This document shows positions 22,524 through 30,247 of a stretch of 33,328 nt of DNA, piece by piece. A model generated the notes under the pieces. The model ran no database searches. It was given only the letters and a program-made list of their open reading frames with translations, and was not told the origin of the DNA. This stretch comes from Defluviitaleaceae bacterium (GTDB taxonomy: Bacteria > Bacillota > Clostridia > Lachnospirales > WRAX01): positions 1 to 33,328 of the forward strand of contig WRAX01000026.1 in NCBI GenBank assembly GCA_009779935.1, in the 5' to 3' direction. The position numbers were made by a program, and so were the translations under genes. Positions within the stretch are counted from its first letter, which is position 1. Every line of letters begins with the position of its first letter.

Positions 22524-24335
22524 TTATTGTCGAGATTGTATATCTGCCATAAACATATAAACGGAATTGTCGTACCCATTGTTTGTGGAGCGCATGCCAA
22601 CACCGATAAATCTATGGTCACGTCCCAGCAGAAATTGCATGTGAGAATGGGATTCCATCCAAAAGCCCACAACCTCTTCCGGCGTGCGCCCGCCCCGAGC
22701 GGAATTGCCCCCATCCCAGCGCAATATACCTCCAAATGTAGTGGCAACCTGCACAGAAGCACCACGATGGTTGTCGGGGTTTACCGCATATGGCCCCACA
22801 TTATGACCAATACCATCACCAAAAGTTACTTTTTGATCGGCATAAAAACGTGCTGCCATCATTAGAGCCGGATCCAGCTCAACAGGCACAAGTCCACGCC
22901 TTGTGCGCTCTTGGTTTACAAGGCGCATAACTTCTATTTCAAAAGCGTTTGCGCCGCCCATTTGCCGGTATTCGGCAACCCATTCATCCATTTCGTACCC
23001 TGTCAAACGCCTGTTTGGTGGGGTATGGGTTGGTTGTTGCAGCCTCCCCTTATCTACAAGAAGCGGTGCAAAATGCGGCTGTGCAAGCAGAGTTGTTTCG
23101 TCTTCTGCTGCAAAAATCATGCTAAATTCGGGCACTTGCTGGCCATCCGCAAAGGTCAACCTATATCCAATACCCAGATGGGTTGCATCGGGGTTCATTA
23201 TTTGCTGGTGCGCAGTTGCGGTACCCATCAAAGTGTTAATGACGGTTCCCGGTGACAACACATTGCCGTAGAAGGGGTTTGCACGCTCAATAACAAGAGA
23301 ATCTGTTAAATTAACAACCCTATCGTTTTCCACCCTTAAAAGGGCGATGTGTGCCAAATTGACATCCCAAGCAAGGGGCGGCAAGCCTTCGGCAGCTCTG
23401 TGTCCGTTGACGACTTGGTGCATTTCACGGGCAAATCTAACTTCATCAGATATGGCCGGTGTTCCAAACTTTTGAACCAAGTAGGTTTGGTTGCCTTGTA
23501 TTATGTAAGCAAAAGCTGTATGGGTAACAGATGGGGATAGCAGATTGCTTTCCAGTGTGCTATTTCCTGTAATTCTTCCAAACGCATCGGAAATAATTCT
23601 GGTTCCCGCCATCAAGGTGTTGCCGCCGGGATAAACCATGTTATATCCTGTATCTGCAATCCTACTGGCGTGGGTGGAGCCGTCCGAGCCCACGTTTTGC
23701 GCCACACGGGCACGTGCTGTATCCTCTACATGTCGCTGTGCGGCCTGCTCCAATCCGCCATGCCAAGCAAGAGCCGGCAAGCCGTTGGCAATGCGATGGG
23801 TGTTGGTTAAATTCATCAATTCCCTTGCTGCATCACTTAAATGCGCCGTGGAAAAGGTTTGTGGGGAAGCTGTCATTTGTTGTGGTGTTACGGTCTGGTT
23901 TATCGCCCCGTTGTGAACGGATAATGTGTTAGTTTCGCCGTTCCATAGGGTGATGTATCCCATAGTGTGCACTATTTCGCCTAACGGCAACATAGGTGTG
24001 CCGCCAACAAGCCGTGCCGGCACGCCCAACGTAAAACTTTCACCATTTCGTGTAAATCTATCATCGTCCATTGCGATAATTATTATGTGGTTCCCATTTT
24101 GTAAGGTAATGCGTCGGCTTGCCCTGTGATATGATACGGCAAAACCAAGTTTCTCAAAAACCTCATGCACTGGAACCAAAATGCTGTCGCCCACAGCAAT
24201 GGGGGCTTGCCCTTCAAAATTTACATACCTATCTTCAATCAGCACACTTATCCCGCCGGCATATACTGTCAATGCGCATATAATTGTTGTTAGCGCAGTT
24301 ACAGCAACTGCCACCAACATTTTTCTGATTTTCAT
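22524..24335 (-). CDS. Secreted protein, copper-amine-oxidase-N domain plus three CAP domains
   Basis: A 603-residue exported protein. The ATG at 24335 has AAAGGAG upstream; the longer frame is not used. A signal peptide covers about residues 1-26 (KIRKMLVAV...YAGG). Next comes a Cu_amine_oxidN1-like domain (about 30-130; ILVPVHEVFEKLGF, TPMLPLGEIVHTMGY), used in clostridia as a wall- or surface-associated module. Three CAP/SCP domains follow, beginning near LMNLTNTHRIANGLPALAW, MHQVVNGHRAAEGLPPLAW and VMRLVNQERTRRGLVPVEL. The third is the most complete (AARFYAD, HSHMQFLLGRDHRFIGVG). CAP proteins in sporulating bacteria include YkwD/SafA-like extracellular proteins with unknown activity. Confidence 0.87.
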   Translation of the reverse strand: MKIRKMLVAVAVTALTTIICALTVYAGGISVLIEDRYVNFEGQAPIAVGDSILVPVHEVFEKLGFAVSYHRASRRITLQNGNHIIIIAMDDDRFTRNGESFTLGVPARLVGGTPMLPLGEIVHTMGYITLWNGETNTLSVHNGAINQTVTPQQMTASPQTFSTAHLSDAARELMNLTNTHRIANGLPALAWHGGLEQAAQRHVEDTARARVAQNVGSDGSTHASRIADTGYNMVYPGGNTLMAGTRIISDAFGRITGNSTLESNLLSPSVTHTAFAYIIQGNQTYLVQKFGTPAISDEVRFAREMHQVVNGHRAAEGLPPLAWDVNLAHIALLRVENDRVVNLTDSLVIERANPFYGNVLSPGTVINTLMGTATAHQQIMNPDATHLGIGYRLTFADGQQVPEFSMIFAAEDETTLLAQPHFAPLLVDKGRLQQPTHTPPNRRLTGYEMDEWVAEYRQMGGANAFEIEVMRLVNQERTRRGLVPVELDPALMMAARFYADQKVTFGDGIGHNVGPYAVNPDNHRGASVQVATTFGGILRWDGGNSARGGRTPEEVVGFWMESHSHMQFLLGRDHRFIGVGMRSTNNGYDNSVYMFMADIQSRQ

Positions 24336-24369
24336 AAAACCAACTCCTTTGTATGTCATTAACTTAATA

Positions 24370-24398
24370 ATGTTATCACAAACTAACCTAATTGTCAA
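24370..24398 (-). promoter_or_regulatory. Sigma-A promoter of the triple-CAP gene
   Basis: On the minus strand TTGACA (24393-24398), 17 bases, then TAACAT (24370-24375). Confidence 0.7.
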
Positions 24399-24486
24399 CA
24401 GTTTTTGAGGTTTTTCGTATATTAGCTTTTTATCAAGCCCTCTTGTCACAGGGCAAATATATTGCGAGTTTAGGCAATATTACCTC

Positions 24487-24515
24487 TTTACAAGCGGCGT
24501 GTTTTGTGATATACT
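24487..24515 (+). promoter_or_regulatory. Sigma-A promoter of mecA
   Basis: TTTACA (24487-24492), 17 bases, then TATACT (24510-24515); a leader of about 50 nt leads to the mecA ribosome binding site. Confidence 0.7.
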
Positions 24516-24572
24516 CTTAATTGTTAGCAAGTAGCCAATTGACCATTATGGACAAGTAAAGGAATGGTGGCC

Positions 24573-25277
24573 ATGAAAATTGAGAGAATTAGCGAAAATC
24601 AAATAAAATTTATTCTAACACAAGGGGATTTATCTGACCGTAACATGCACCTTAGCGAGCTTTCCTACGGCTCCATCAAAGCGCAGGAGTTGTTTAGGGA
24701 GATTATGGAGCGAGCAGCAGGTGAGTGTGATTTCCACACATCCAGCGAAACCCCATTAATTATTGAAGCCATACCCGTTTCTCGGGATGGCATAATGGTG
24801 ATCGTAACCAAAGTGGCCAATCGGGAAGAGTTGGATCAGCGTTTCGGCTTCCCGCCCATGCCCTTTTTTAGCGGCAACCAGCAACACATAAATCAACAAC
24901 AGCATCCGCAGCATCCGCCACGTAACCCGCATCAGCCCATACCCCATAATTTTGGCGGTTTGCACGGCAAACCCGTTGTGCCGCAACTTACCAAGCAAGC
25001 CATTTTTGAATTTAATAATTTAGATACGGTTGCGGATGCCTGCGCAAGAATTTCTGGTGTTTACATAGGTGCAAACGCCCTTTATAAGTACAACAACAAG
25101 TACTACCTTGCCATCGACACACACAAAACCCAGCTTCCGCAAGCTCAAGAAAATATCTTGAAGGAGTATGGTAACAAGTTTTCCAGCATGGAAACCTCCA
25201 AGCTATTTTTGACCGAGCATGGAGATGTGGTTGTGGAAGAAAATGCTGTAAAAATCCTTGCGGAAGTTTTGGGATAA
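24573..25277 (+). CDS. mecA: Adaptor protein MecA
   Basis: Delivers substrates to the ClpC/ClpP protease. The product is 234 residues from the ATG at 24573, which has AAAGGA nine bases before; an ATG at 24564 lies too close to it. The N-terminal domain (about 1-85) begins MKIERISENQIKFILTQGDL and has EAIPVSRDGIMVIVTKV, typical of MecA substrate-binding domains. A linker rich in His, Gln and Pro spans about residues 97-125. The C-terminal domain (about 140-234) binds ClpC in Bacillus. In sporulating clostridia the target set is not established. Confidence 0.92.
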   Translation: MKIERISENQIKFILTQGDLSDRNMHLSELSYGSIKAQELFREIMERAAGECDFHTSSETPLIIEAIPVSRDGIMVIVTKVANREELDQRFGFPPMPFFSGNQQHINQQQHPQHPPRNPHQPIPHNFGGLHGKPVVPQLTKQAIFEFNNLDTVADACARISGVYIGANALYKYNNKYYLAIDTHKTQLPQAQENILKEYGNKFSSMETSKLFLTEHGDVVVEENAVKILAEVLG

Positions 25278-25282
25278 AAAAT

Positions 25283-25306
25283 GCGGCCACCAGGGGTCGC
25301 TTTTTT
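25283..25306 (+). terminator. Terminator after mecA
   Basis: GCGGCC (25283-25288) pairs with GGTCGC (25295-25300), with one G-T pair, followed by six T. Confidence 0.8.
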
Positions 25307-25338
25307 ATATTCAGTTATTTGGGCGCATCTAAAACTTG

Positions 25339-25367
25339 TTTACACAATCATCACAAAAGCATATAAT
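25339..25367 (+). promoter_or_regulatory. Strong sigma-A promoter of a small orphan gene
   Basis: TTTACA (25339-25344), a 17-base spacer and a perfect TATAAT (25362-25367). The start point would be near 25374, just before a GGGGAGG site and a GTG codon. Confidence 0.65.
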
Positions 25368-25398
25368 GCAGTATTGGGATATTGGGGAGGAAAGGGCC

Positions 25399-25662
25399 GT
25401 GCTTGACACACAACTATCAACATTATTTTCGGGAGCTTTATTTAGAAAGGTTTTAAGCAACGAACAACTCACCATAATCGAATACAATTTCCTTTTGGGC
25501 GCACTTGTGGGCAACAATATCCCTTTTGAATCGGCTTTTGTTTCGGGTACAAGGAAAAGCCCTGCATCATTTCAGCTCACGATCCATATAAACCCTTCGG
25601 TGACATTGGTGTTGGTGGTATCTTTGGAGCCCGGCTCGTCTGTGTACTCACCAAGCCCTTAG
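25399..25662 (+). CDS. Small hypothetical protein
   Basis: An 87-residue frame starting with GTG at 25399, with GGGGAGG upstream and a good promoter before it. The sequence (VLDTQLSTLFSGALFRKVLS, EQLTIIEYNFLLGALVGN, then a beta-rich end) matches nothing I recognise. There is no signal peptide and no Cys cluster. It lies alone between mecA and tRNA-Leu. An alternative ATG far upstream overlaps the promoter and is unlikely. Evidence for coding is the regulatory context only. Confidence 0.45.
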   Translation: MLDTQLSTLFSGALFRKVLSNEQLTIIEYNFLLGALVGNNIPFESAFVSGTRKSPASFQLTIHINPSVTLVLVVSLEPGSSVYSPSP

Positions 25663-25680
25663 CTTATGTTGCGTTGCTGC

Positions 25681-25728
25681 ATAAAATAAAAACCCCGACA
25701 TCTTTACATTATCAGGGTTTTTATTTTA
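25681..25728. terminator. Bidirectional terminator beside tRNA-Leu
   Basis: A long inverted repeat: ATAAAATAAAAACCC pairs with GGGTTTTTATTTTAT (15 bp), with a short inner loop region. It serves the small gene on the plus strand and tRNA-Leu on the minus strand. Confidence 0.85.
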
Positions 25729-25811
25729 TGCAGTTGACAGGACTTGAACCTGCAAGGGCTATGCCCACAAGATCCTTAGTCTTGCGCGTATACCACTTCC
25801 GCCACAACTGC
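25729..25811 (-). tRNA. tRNA-Leu (anticodon AAG)
   Basis: Acceptor GCAGTTG/CAACTGC with discriminator A. The anticodon stem CAAGA/TCTTG encloses the loop CTAAGGA, giving AAG (plus-strand 25775-25777). A class II variable arm and the T arm GGTTCAAGTCC are present. A34 would need conversion to inosine to read CUC as well as CUU. AAG-type Leu tRNAs are less common in bacteria than GAG. Confidence 0.93.
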
Positions 25812-25876
25812 ACCACTTACTTACAAGCAAAATACATGATACAACAAATGAACAAAAAAGTCAAGAAAAATTTTTG

Positions 25877-26116
25877 TTACAAAGCTTCATACATTTCGGC
25901 GGTTTCTTCTTTGCGCACATGCTCTTTAACTTCCAGCACCCGCACTTTGTGTGTGTTTGTGCCAAAACGTATTTCAATAATGTCACCCACCGCAACATTT
26001 TGGGATGCTTTTGCAACCTTGTCATTAACACTGACCCTGCCGCCATCGCAAGCCTCGTTGGCGAGGGTGCGCCGCTTTATAAGGCGGGATATTTTTAGAT
26101 ATTTGTCCAAACGCAT
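25877..26116 (-). CDS. rqcP: S4-domain RNA-binding protein RqcP (YabO/Hsp15 family)
   Basis: A 79-residue protein almost wholly made of an S4 domain: MRLDKYLKISRLIKRRTLA, then DGGRVSVNDKVAKAS and VGDIIEIRF. In Bacillus RqcP (YabO) helps RqcH add C-terminal Ala tails to stalled nascent chains on 50S subunits. AAAGGGAGAG precedes the ATG. It follows lepB by 18 bases on the same strand, so it is probably expressed from the rplS promoter. Confidence 0.92.
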   Translation of the reverse strand: MRLDKYLKISRLIKRRTLANEACDGGRVSVNDKVAKASQNVAVGDIIEIRFGTNTHKVRVLEVKEHVRKEETAEMYEAL

Positions 26117-26134
26117 AAAACTCTCCCTTTATAA

Positions 26135-26686
26135 TTAATTTACCGCACCAAAGCGGGACAATGGCAACCAGCGAAAATTAACACGCCCAATTATTTGGTC
26201 CCTATGCACATTACCCACTTCTGCAAAGCGGCTGTCCCTGCTAATACCAAGGTTGTCACCCAGCACAAAGAAGGTGCTTTCACCTACGGTTACAGGGAAA
26301 GCTGTTGTGCCCGCAAAGGCATACCCTTGCCCCTGAAAATACACACAATCCAGCCTTTGTCCATTTCGGTAAATATAGCCCGCCACAATGTTTATCACAT
26401 CCCCGGGCAAGCCCACAACCCTTTTGATGAAACTTTCACTATGGTTTGCAGGGCCGGGGAATGCCACAATATCACCAAAACCGGGTTGGCGAAAGACAAA
26501 GGCAAGGCGATTAACAAAAACCCTGTCGCCATGGTAGAGGGTGGGTTCCATTGATGGTCCTTGGATTCTGGCGGATTTAACTACAAAATTATCCAATAAT
26601 AAGTACGCAAAAAGGGCTATGGCAATAGCGATAGCCCAATTTACAACAATACGTACAACGGGGTCGTTGGTAATTTTTTTGAGCAT
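26135..26686 (-). CDS. lepB: Signal peptidase I
   Basis: Cleaves signal peptides of exported proteins at the outer face of the membrane. The 183-residue protein has one N-terminal anchor helix (about residues 12-33), the catalytic Ser45 in GPSMEPTL, the general-base Lys88 in FIKRVVGLPGD, and the GDNLGISRDSR block. It is a standard single-anchor, Gram-positive type. It lies nine bases after rplS, an arrangement common in Firmicutes. Confidence 0.96.
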   Translation of the reverse strand: MLKKITNDPVVRIVVNWAIAIAIALFAYLLLDNFVVKSARIQGPSMEPTLYHGDRVFVNRLAFVFRQPGFGDIVAFPGPANHSESFIKRVVGLPGDVINIVAGYIYRNGQRLDCVYFQGQGYAFAGTTAFPVTVGESTFFVLGDNLGISRDSRFAEVGNVHRDQIIGRVNFRWLPLSRFGAVN

Positions 26687-26695
26687 TGCGTTATG

Positions 26696-27055
26696 CTACT
26701 TTCTCTTCATAATAGCTTCTTTAATTTTTGCTTTTTTGCCCACCCTATCACGCAGATAGAACAGCTTAGCACGGCGCACAACGCCTTTGCGCACAAGCTC
26801 GATCTTCTCAACCCTTGGGGAATGGAGTGGCCAAGTTTTCTCCACACCCACATTGCCGGAAAAACGGCGCACGGTGAAGGTTTCTTGGATGCCGCCGTTT
26901 TGGCGCTTGATAACATATCCTTCAAAAATCTGGATACGTTCACGATTACCCTCTACAATTTTGTTGTGGACACGAATGGTGTCGCCGATGCTGAAGGCTG
27001 GAACATCAGCTTTCAGTTGCTCTTTGCCCAGCTCTTTCAAAATGTTCTGATTCAT
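26696..27055 (-). CDS. rplS: 50S ribosomal protein L19
   Basis: The ATG at 27055 has AGGAGG just upstream; the longer frame is not used. The 119-residue product has [20 protein letters not shown], then [32 protein letters not shown] and a basic C-terminus, all typical of L19 at the 30S-50S interface. First gene of rplS-lepB-rqcP. Confidence 0.98.
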   Translation of the reverse strand: MNQNILKELGKEQLKADVPAFSIGDTIRVHNKIVEGNRERIQIFEGYVIKRQNGGIQETFTVRRFSGNVGVEKTWPLHSPRVEKIELVRKGVVRRAKLFYLRDRVGKKAKIKEAIMKRK

Positions 27056-27131
27056 ACTTCCTCCTAAAAATAAATGGCTTGATAGATACTCATACACAAA
27101 AGCCAGCGGAGCATCCCTTTAACAAAAAAAT

Positions 27132-27160
27132 ATTATACCACAACCCAACGCCGTGCGCAA
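27132..27160 (-). promoter_or_regulatory. Sigma-A promoter of rplS-lepB-rqcP
   Basis: On the minus strand TTGCGC (27155-27160), 17 bases, then perfect TATAAT (27132-27137). The leader of about 70 nt contains a GGCTT...AAGCC hairpin and may hold an L19-type autoregulatory leader; I cannot confirm the match to the known L19 leader motif. Confidence 0.7.
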
Positions 27161-27229
27161 GCCCTATTTTGCGTTTTTTCGGATAATGTTAAAAAATTTG
27201 TAATATTGAAACATTTTTGTAAAAAGTGC

Positions 27230-27258
27230 TTGACAATGGAAACAAACTGCATTATACT
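27230..27258 (+). promoter_or_regulatory. Sigma-A promoter of the carbonic anhydrase gene
   Basis: TTGACA (27230-27235, perfect), 17 bases, TATACT (27253-27258). The start would be near 27265. Confidence 0.85.
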
Positions 27259-27264
27259 TGTAAC

Positions 27265-27371
27265 AATAAGAGGTGTACGTGAGGGCGCATTGCGCCTGAG
27301 ATAAATTTCCAAGCCATTTCACAGGCTTTGGATGATAAAATCAAAAAAATTATTTTCAAGGAGGTAATACC
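27265..27371 (+). promoter_or_regulatory. Structured leader of the carbonic anhydrase mRNA
   Basis: About 107 nt without coding potential. It has a GC-rich hairpin GGCGC-ATT-GCGCC (27284-27296), a second hairpin CCAAGCC (27309-27315) with GGCTTTGG (27324-27331), and a small TGAT-AAA-ATCA stem just before AAGGAGG. It does not fit a riboswitch class that I can name. It might stabilise the mRNA or sense a ligand. Confidence 0.4.
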
Positions 27372-27941
27372 ATGGCAAAGTATCAAGACCCAGCAGTAAA
27401 AGTAACTTGCCCAGACGAGGCTTTGAAGCTTCTAAAGGATGGTAATGCAAGGTTTGTAGCAAACGGACTTGTTCCAACCGACCACCCAGATGCACTTAAG
27501 AAGACCGGCGAACAGCAATCTCCTTTCGCTTCTATCCTTACTTGTGCTGATAGCCGTTGCTCACCAGAAATTTATTTTGACCAAGGTATCGGCAACATCT
27601 TCGTAGTAAGAAATGCTGGTAACTTCGCTGATAGGGAAGCCATTGGTTCCTTCCAATTTGCTGAGAATGTATTGGGAAGCCAGTGCATCGTAGTTGTTGG
27701 CCACACCCAATGTGGTGCTATCAAAAATGCCCACGCTGGTACAAGAACCACCCTTCCTGAGCTTGATGGTATTTTGATTGACCTTGAGCCAATCGTTAAA
27801 GATGCTGCTGATTGGGAAAAAGATGGCGTTCCTGCCAACGTAAAAGCCCAAGTTGAAGCTTTGAAGAAAGCTCCCGGTATTGCCAAGCCTGTTCATGGTT
27901 GTGTGTACTGTGTTGCCACCGGCAAAATCACTTGGCTATAA
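27372..27941 (+). CDS. Beta-class carbonic anhydrase
   Basis: Interconverts CO2 and bicarbonate. It is 189 residues with a strong AAGGAGG. The zinc ligands C58, H111 and C114 are seen in TCADSRC and VVVGHTQCGA, and the D60-R62 dyad is in the same CADSR block; VVRNAGN follows. The C-terminal helix has two extra Cys (HGCVYCVATG). The codon choice looks more biased to common codons than its neighbours, and the promoter and ribosome binding site are near consensus, which suggests high expression. Confidence 0.95.
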   Translation: MAKYQDPAVKVTCPDEALKLLKDGNARFVANGLVPTDHPDALKKTGEQQSPFASILTCADSRCSPEIYFDQGIGNIFVVRNAGNFADREAIGSFQFAENVLGSQCIVVVGHTQCGAIKNAHAGTRTTLPELDGILIDLEPIVKDAADWEKDGVPANVKAQVEALKKAPGIAKPVHGCVYCVATGKITWL

Positions 27942-27984
27942 GATTCAAACTTTACAAATTAAAAGCTACATAAGGCTTTTGGAT

Positions 27985-28023
27985 GGGGCCGAGAGGTATT
28001 CTGCCTTTCGGCTCTGTTTTTTT
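27985..28023 (+). terminator. Terminator after carbonic anhydrase
   Basis: GGGGCCGAGAGG (27985 onward) pairs with CCTTTCGGCTC up to 28014, with wobble pairs, then seven T. A small AAAGC/GCTTT hairpin precedes it. Confidence 0.8.
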
Positions 28024-28070
28024 CAAAATATGACATTTTTTTGACAATAAAAAAGAGAGGTGTGGTACAT

Positions 28071-28862
28071 ATGTTAACAGCTGATGCTGCCGATAAGAAG
28101 AATACCTTTAAGGTCGCTTTTTTGACCACTGCTTCCATCTTTGTGATGGGTTTTTTGAATGCTTTGGCTCTAAATACCCACGACCTAGGCGCAATGATTT
28201 CTGCCCAGTCTGGTAACGTGGTTTGGTTTGGCTTAAATGCTGCAGGAGGATATTGGGGTGCGTTTTTAGAGAACTTTATGCTCTTTGCCGGTTTTATAGG
28301 TGGTATTGTTTTGGCTCTTTTTCTGTCAAACAAATTTGCAAAAGGTTCTGCCCAAGCCATTTTTAACTGGGTGTTGTTTATTATACCTATTATCGCTTAT
28401 CCTTTGGTGTTGCAGTATGTTGTGCCACCCTTTATATCTTTCTTCATCTTGGCTTTTGCCTGTGGTATGGCTTTGAGGTTTTTCAGAAATATGTATCATT
28501 TGCAGGTAAACAATGCAATGGCAACGGGAAGCGTTATGTTTCTTGGTGTAAGCCTTAAAGATAAAAAGAGCTTTGACCTTTTCTTGTTCTTTGTTCTTGT
28601 TCTTGCTTTTGCTGCTGGTGCATTTTTGTATGGCATACTTGCAAATATCGATGTAAACTTAGGTGCGGACGGTATTCGTTTGGGTATTGGTGAGTCTTAT
28701 ATGGGTCGCCTTTCCGGTATGCAAGGTAGCTACACAGGCGGCAGGATGGCTGTTGTGGGTCGTGAAGTTTATGACAACGTAAGCAACTTGGCTAGAATGA
28801 TTGGTTTGGGGGTTATTTGCCTTATTCCTTTGTTCTTCTGTCCTTCCAAAAAAGCTGCATAA
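28071..28862 (+). CDS. YoaK/DUF1275-family membrane protein
   Basis: A 263-residue polytopic membrane protein starting at the ATG at 28071 (GAGAGGTG upstream). About six hydrophobic helices are visible. The family hallmark is an (S/T)GN block after the second helix (ISAQSGNVVWFGLNAAGG), together with an MALRFFRNMYHLQVNNAMAT segment (usual 'a.gmQn...r' region). The function of the family is not established; a transporter is often suggested. It follows the carbonic anhydrase gene after a terminator, on the same strand, so the pair may be related in function. Confidence 0.75.
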   Translation: MLTADAADKKNTFKVAFLTTASIFVMGFLNALALNTHDLGAMISAQSGNVVWFGLNAAGGYWGAFLENFMLFAGFIGGIVLALFLSNKFAKGSAQAIFNWVLFIIPIIAYPLVLQYVVPPFISFFILAFACGMALRFFRNMYHLQVNNAMATGSVMFLGVSLKDKKSFDLFLFFVLVLAFAAGAFLYGILANIDVNLGADGIRLGIGESYMGRLSGMQGSYTGGRMAVVGREVYDNVSNLARMIGLGVICLIPLFFCPSKKAA

Positions 28863-28875
28863 TAGAATTATATGA

Positions 28876-28902
28876 GGGGGCGTGGATGTCTGCGCCCCTT
28901 TT
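28876..28902 (+). terminator. Terminator after the YoaK-type gene
   Basis: GGGGCG (28877-28882) pairs with CGCCCC (28893-28898), followed by TTTTGTGTTTT. Confidence 0.7.
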
Positions 28903-28923
28903 GTGTTTTGAGGGGATGACGAT

Positions 28924-29742
28924 GTGACGCTGGAATTTTATGATAAAAGCCGAATTTTATTGCAGTCTAGCTTTTTTATTTGCGTGCGCCCCCACCCTGC
29001 CCTGAAACGATATATAGCTAGCTACAATATCACCTTGCCCACAGAAAACACTATGCCCGCAGGATTTACTGTATTACCATCGGGCTGCGCCACCATAACA
29101 ATTACCAATGATGGCAATAGGCTATATTTGGATTTGGAGGGACCAACTGCAAAACCTCATATTTCGGATATTGCGGACAAGTTGCCCCAAATGCTTATCA
29201 CCTTAGAATTTAAGCCGGCCGGACTTTTTGAGATAAATACCATCAGCCAAAACCAGCTTGCAGACGAAATTTTTGGGTTGGATACGGTAAACTCTAAGCT
29301 ATGCAAACTGATCAAAGAAAGTGTGGAAAAATCAACAACACTGCATCAGCTTGTGGACAATCTTGATGCTGCATTGCTGGGCAACCTAAAAGCTGTTAGG
29401 CACCCAAACATAGGGCATATATTGCAAAATATTTTTGATTCGAAGGGCAGCATTAGCGTAAAGTCTCTATCAGAAAGCAGCCACTACAGCCAGCGGCAAA
29501 TTAACAGGATTTTACAACAACATGTGGGTGTTGGCACAAAGCCATTTTTGCGCTTAGTGCGCATCAACAAAGCTTTACACTTGTTAAAAAAACCGCAAAA
29601 CGACCTCAGTTGGGCGTCTGACATGCTGGGCTTTCACGATTTATCACACTTTATTAATGATTTTAAGTCGATATGCGGTACCACACCGGAAGAATACCGA
29701 AAAAACATGTCCGATTTTTACAACAACCCCATCAGATTTTAG
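28924..29742 (+). CDS. AraC-family transcriptional regulator
   Basis: A 272-residue regulator from a GTG start at 28924, with GAGGGG upstream. The N-terminal part (about 1-150) is a beta-rich sensing domain of the DUF6597 kind (VRPHPALKRYIASY, FTVLPSGCATITI). The C-terminal part (about 160-265) carries the two AraC helix-turn-helix units (SVKSLSESSHYSQRQINRIL and LSWASDMLGFHDLSHFINDF) ending with GTTPEEYRKN. It may control the neighbouring YoaK-type or flavin-protein genes, but nothing in the sequence shows its target. Confidence 0.88.
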   Translation: MTLEFYDKSRILLQSSFFICVRPHPALKRYIASYNITLPTENTMPAGFTVLPSGCATITITNDGNRLYLDLEGPTAKPHISDIADKLPQMLITLEFKPAGLFEINTISQNQLADEIFGLDTVNSKLCKLIKESVEKSTTLHQLVDNLDAALLGNLKAVRHPNIGHILQNIFDSKGSISVKSLSESSHYSQRQINRILQQHVGVGTKPFLRLVRINKALHLLKKPQNDLSWASDMLGFHDLSHFINDFKSICGTTPEEYRKNMSDFYNNPIRF

Positions 29743-29776
29743 TGTATAATATCAAAAAACATTGGGAGTGAGAAAA

Positions 29777-30175
29777 ATGATTGAAAAAGCAAACGAATTT
29801 CTAAAAACTTGTGGAAATGGTAGCTTTAGCGTGCTGGATGAGTCCGGACACCCTTCGTCATCAGCAATTTGGCTTATGGGACAGGAAAATGTAAGGGAGA
29901 TTTACTTCTCCACACCTATGGGTTCCAACAAATATAAGCGGCTGCAAAAGAGTGCAAAAGCTGGCATTAACTGTTATTCGGACTTTAACAACCTAACCCT
30001 TGTAGGTGATGCGGTGGTTTTGACCGATCAAGAATCCAAAACAAAACACTGGCAAGAAATGTTTATCCATATTTATCCGGAAGGCCCAACCGACCCAAAT
30101 TACTGCGTTATCAAATTTGCTACAAAGCGTATATCCATGCATATTGACCATCAAAGTTTGGAATTTAACCTGTAA
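29777..30175 (+). CDS. Pyridoxamine-5'-phosphate-oxidase-like split-barrel protein
   Basis: A 132-residue flavin-binding split-barrel protein from the ATG at 29777 (GGGAGTG upstream). The strand order is typical of the PNPOx-like / general stress protein 26 family: FSVLDESGHPSSSAIWLM, IYFSTPMGSNKYKRLQKS, NLTLVGDAVV and CVIKFATKRISMHID. Members bind FMN, F420 or haem, and the exact substrate cannot be told. A -10-like TATAAT is present at 29745-29750 in the end of the araC gene, which could serve it. Confidence 0.85.
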   Translation: MIEKANEFLKTCGNGSFSVLDESGHPSSSAIWLMGQENVREIYFSTPMGSNKYKRLQKSAKAGINCYSDFNNLTLVGDAVVLTDQESKTKHWQEMFIHIYPEGPTDPNYCVIKFATKRISMHIDHQSLEFNL

Positions 30176-30184
30176 AAATTTTCA

Positions 30185-30213
30185 TTGACCAAGAGAGCTT
30201 TGTATGGTAAAGT
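30185..30213 (+). promoter_or_regulatory. Candidate promoter of thioredoxin
   Basis: TTGACC (30185-30190), 17 bases, TAAAGT (30208-30213). The -10 is imperfect; a TATAAAT overlapping region lies just after it. Confidence 0.4.
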
Positions 30214-30247
30214 ATAAATATAAACTCATAAAGCTTTGGAGGTTGCT

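Noticed and set aside
27265-27371. TPP riboswitch because of a CTGAGA word in the leader
   Set aside because: The second conserved half of the THI box is not present and the downstream gene is not thiamine-related.
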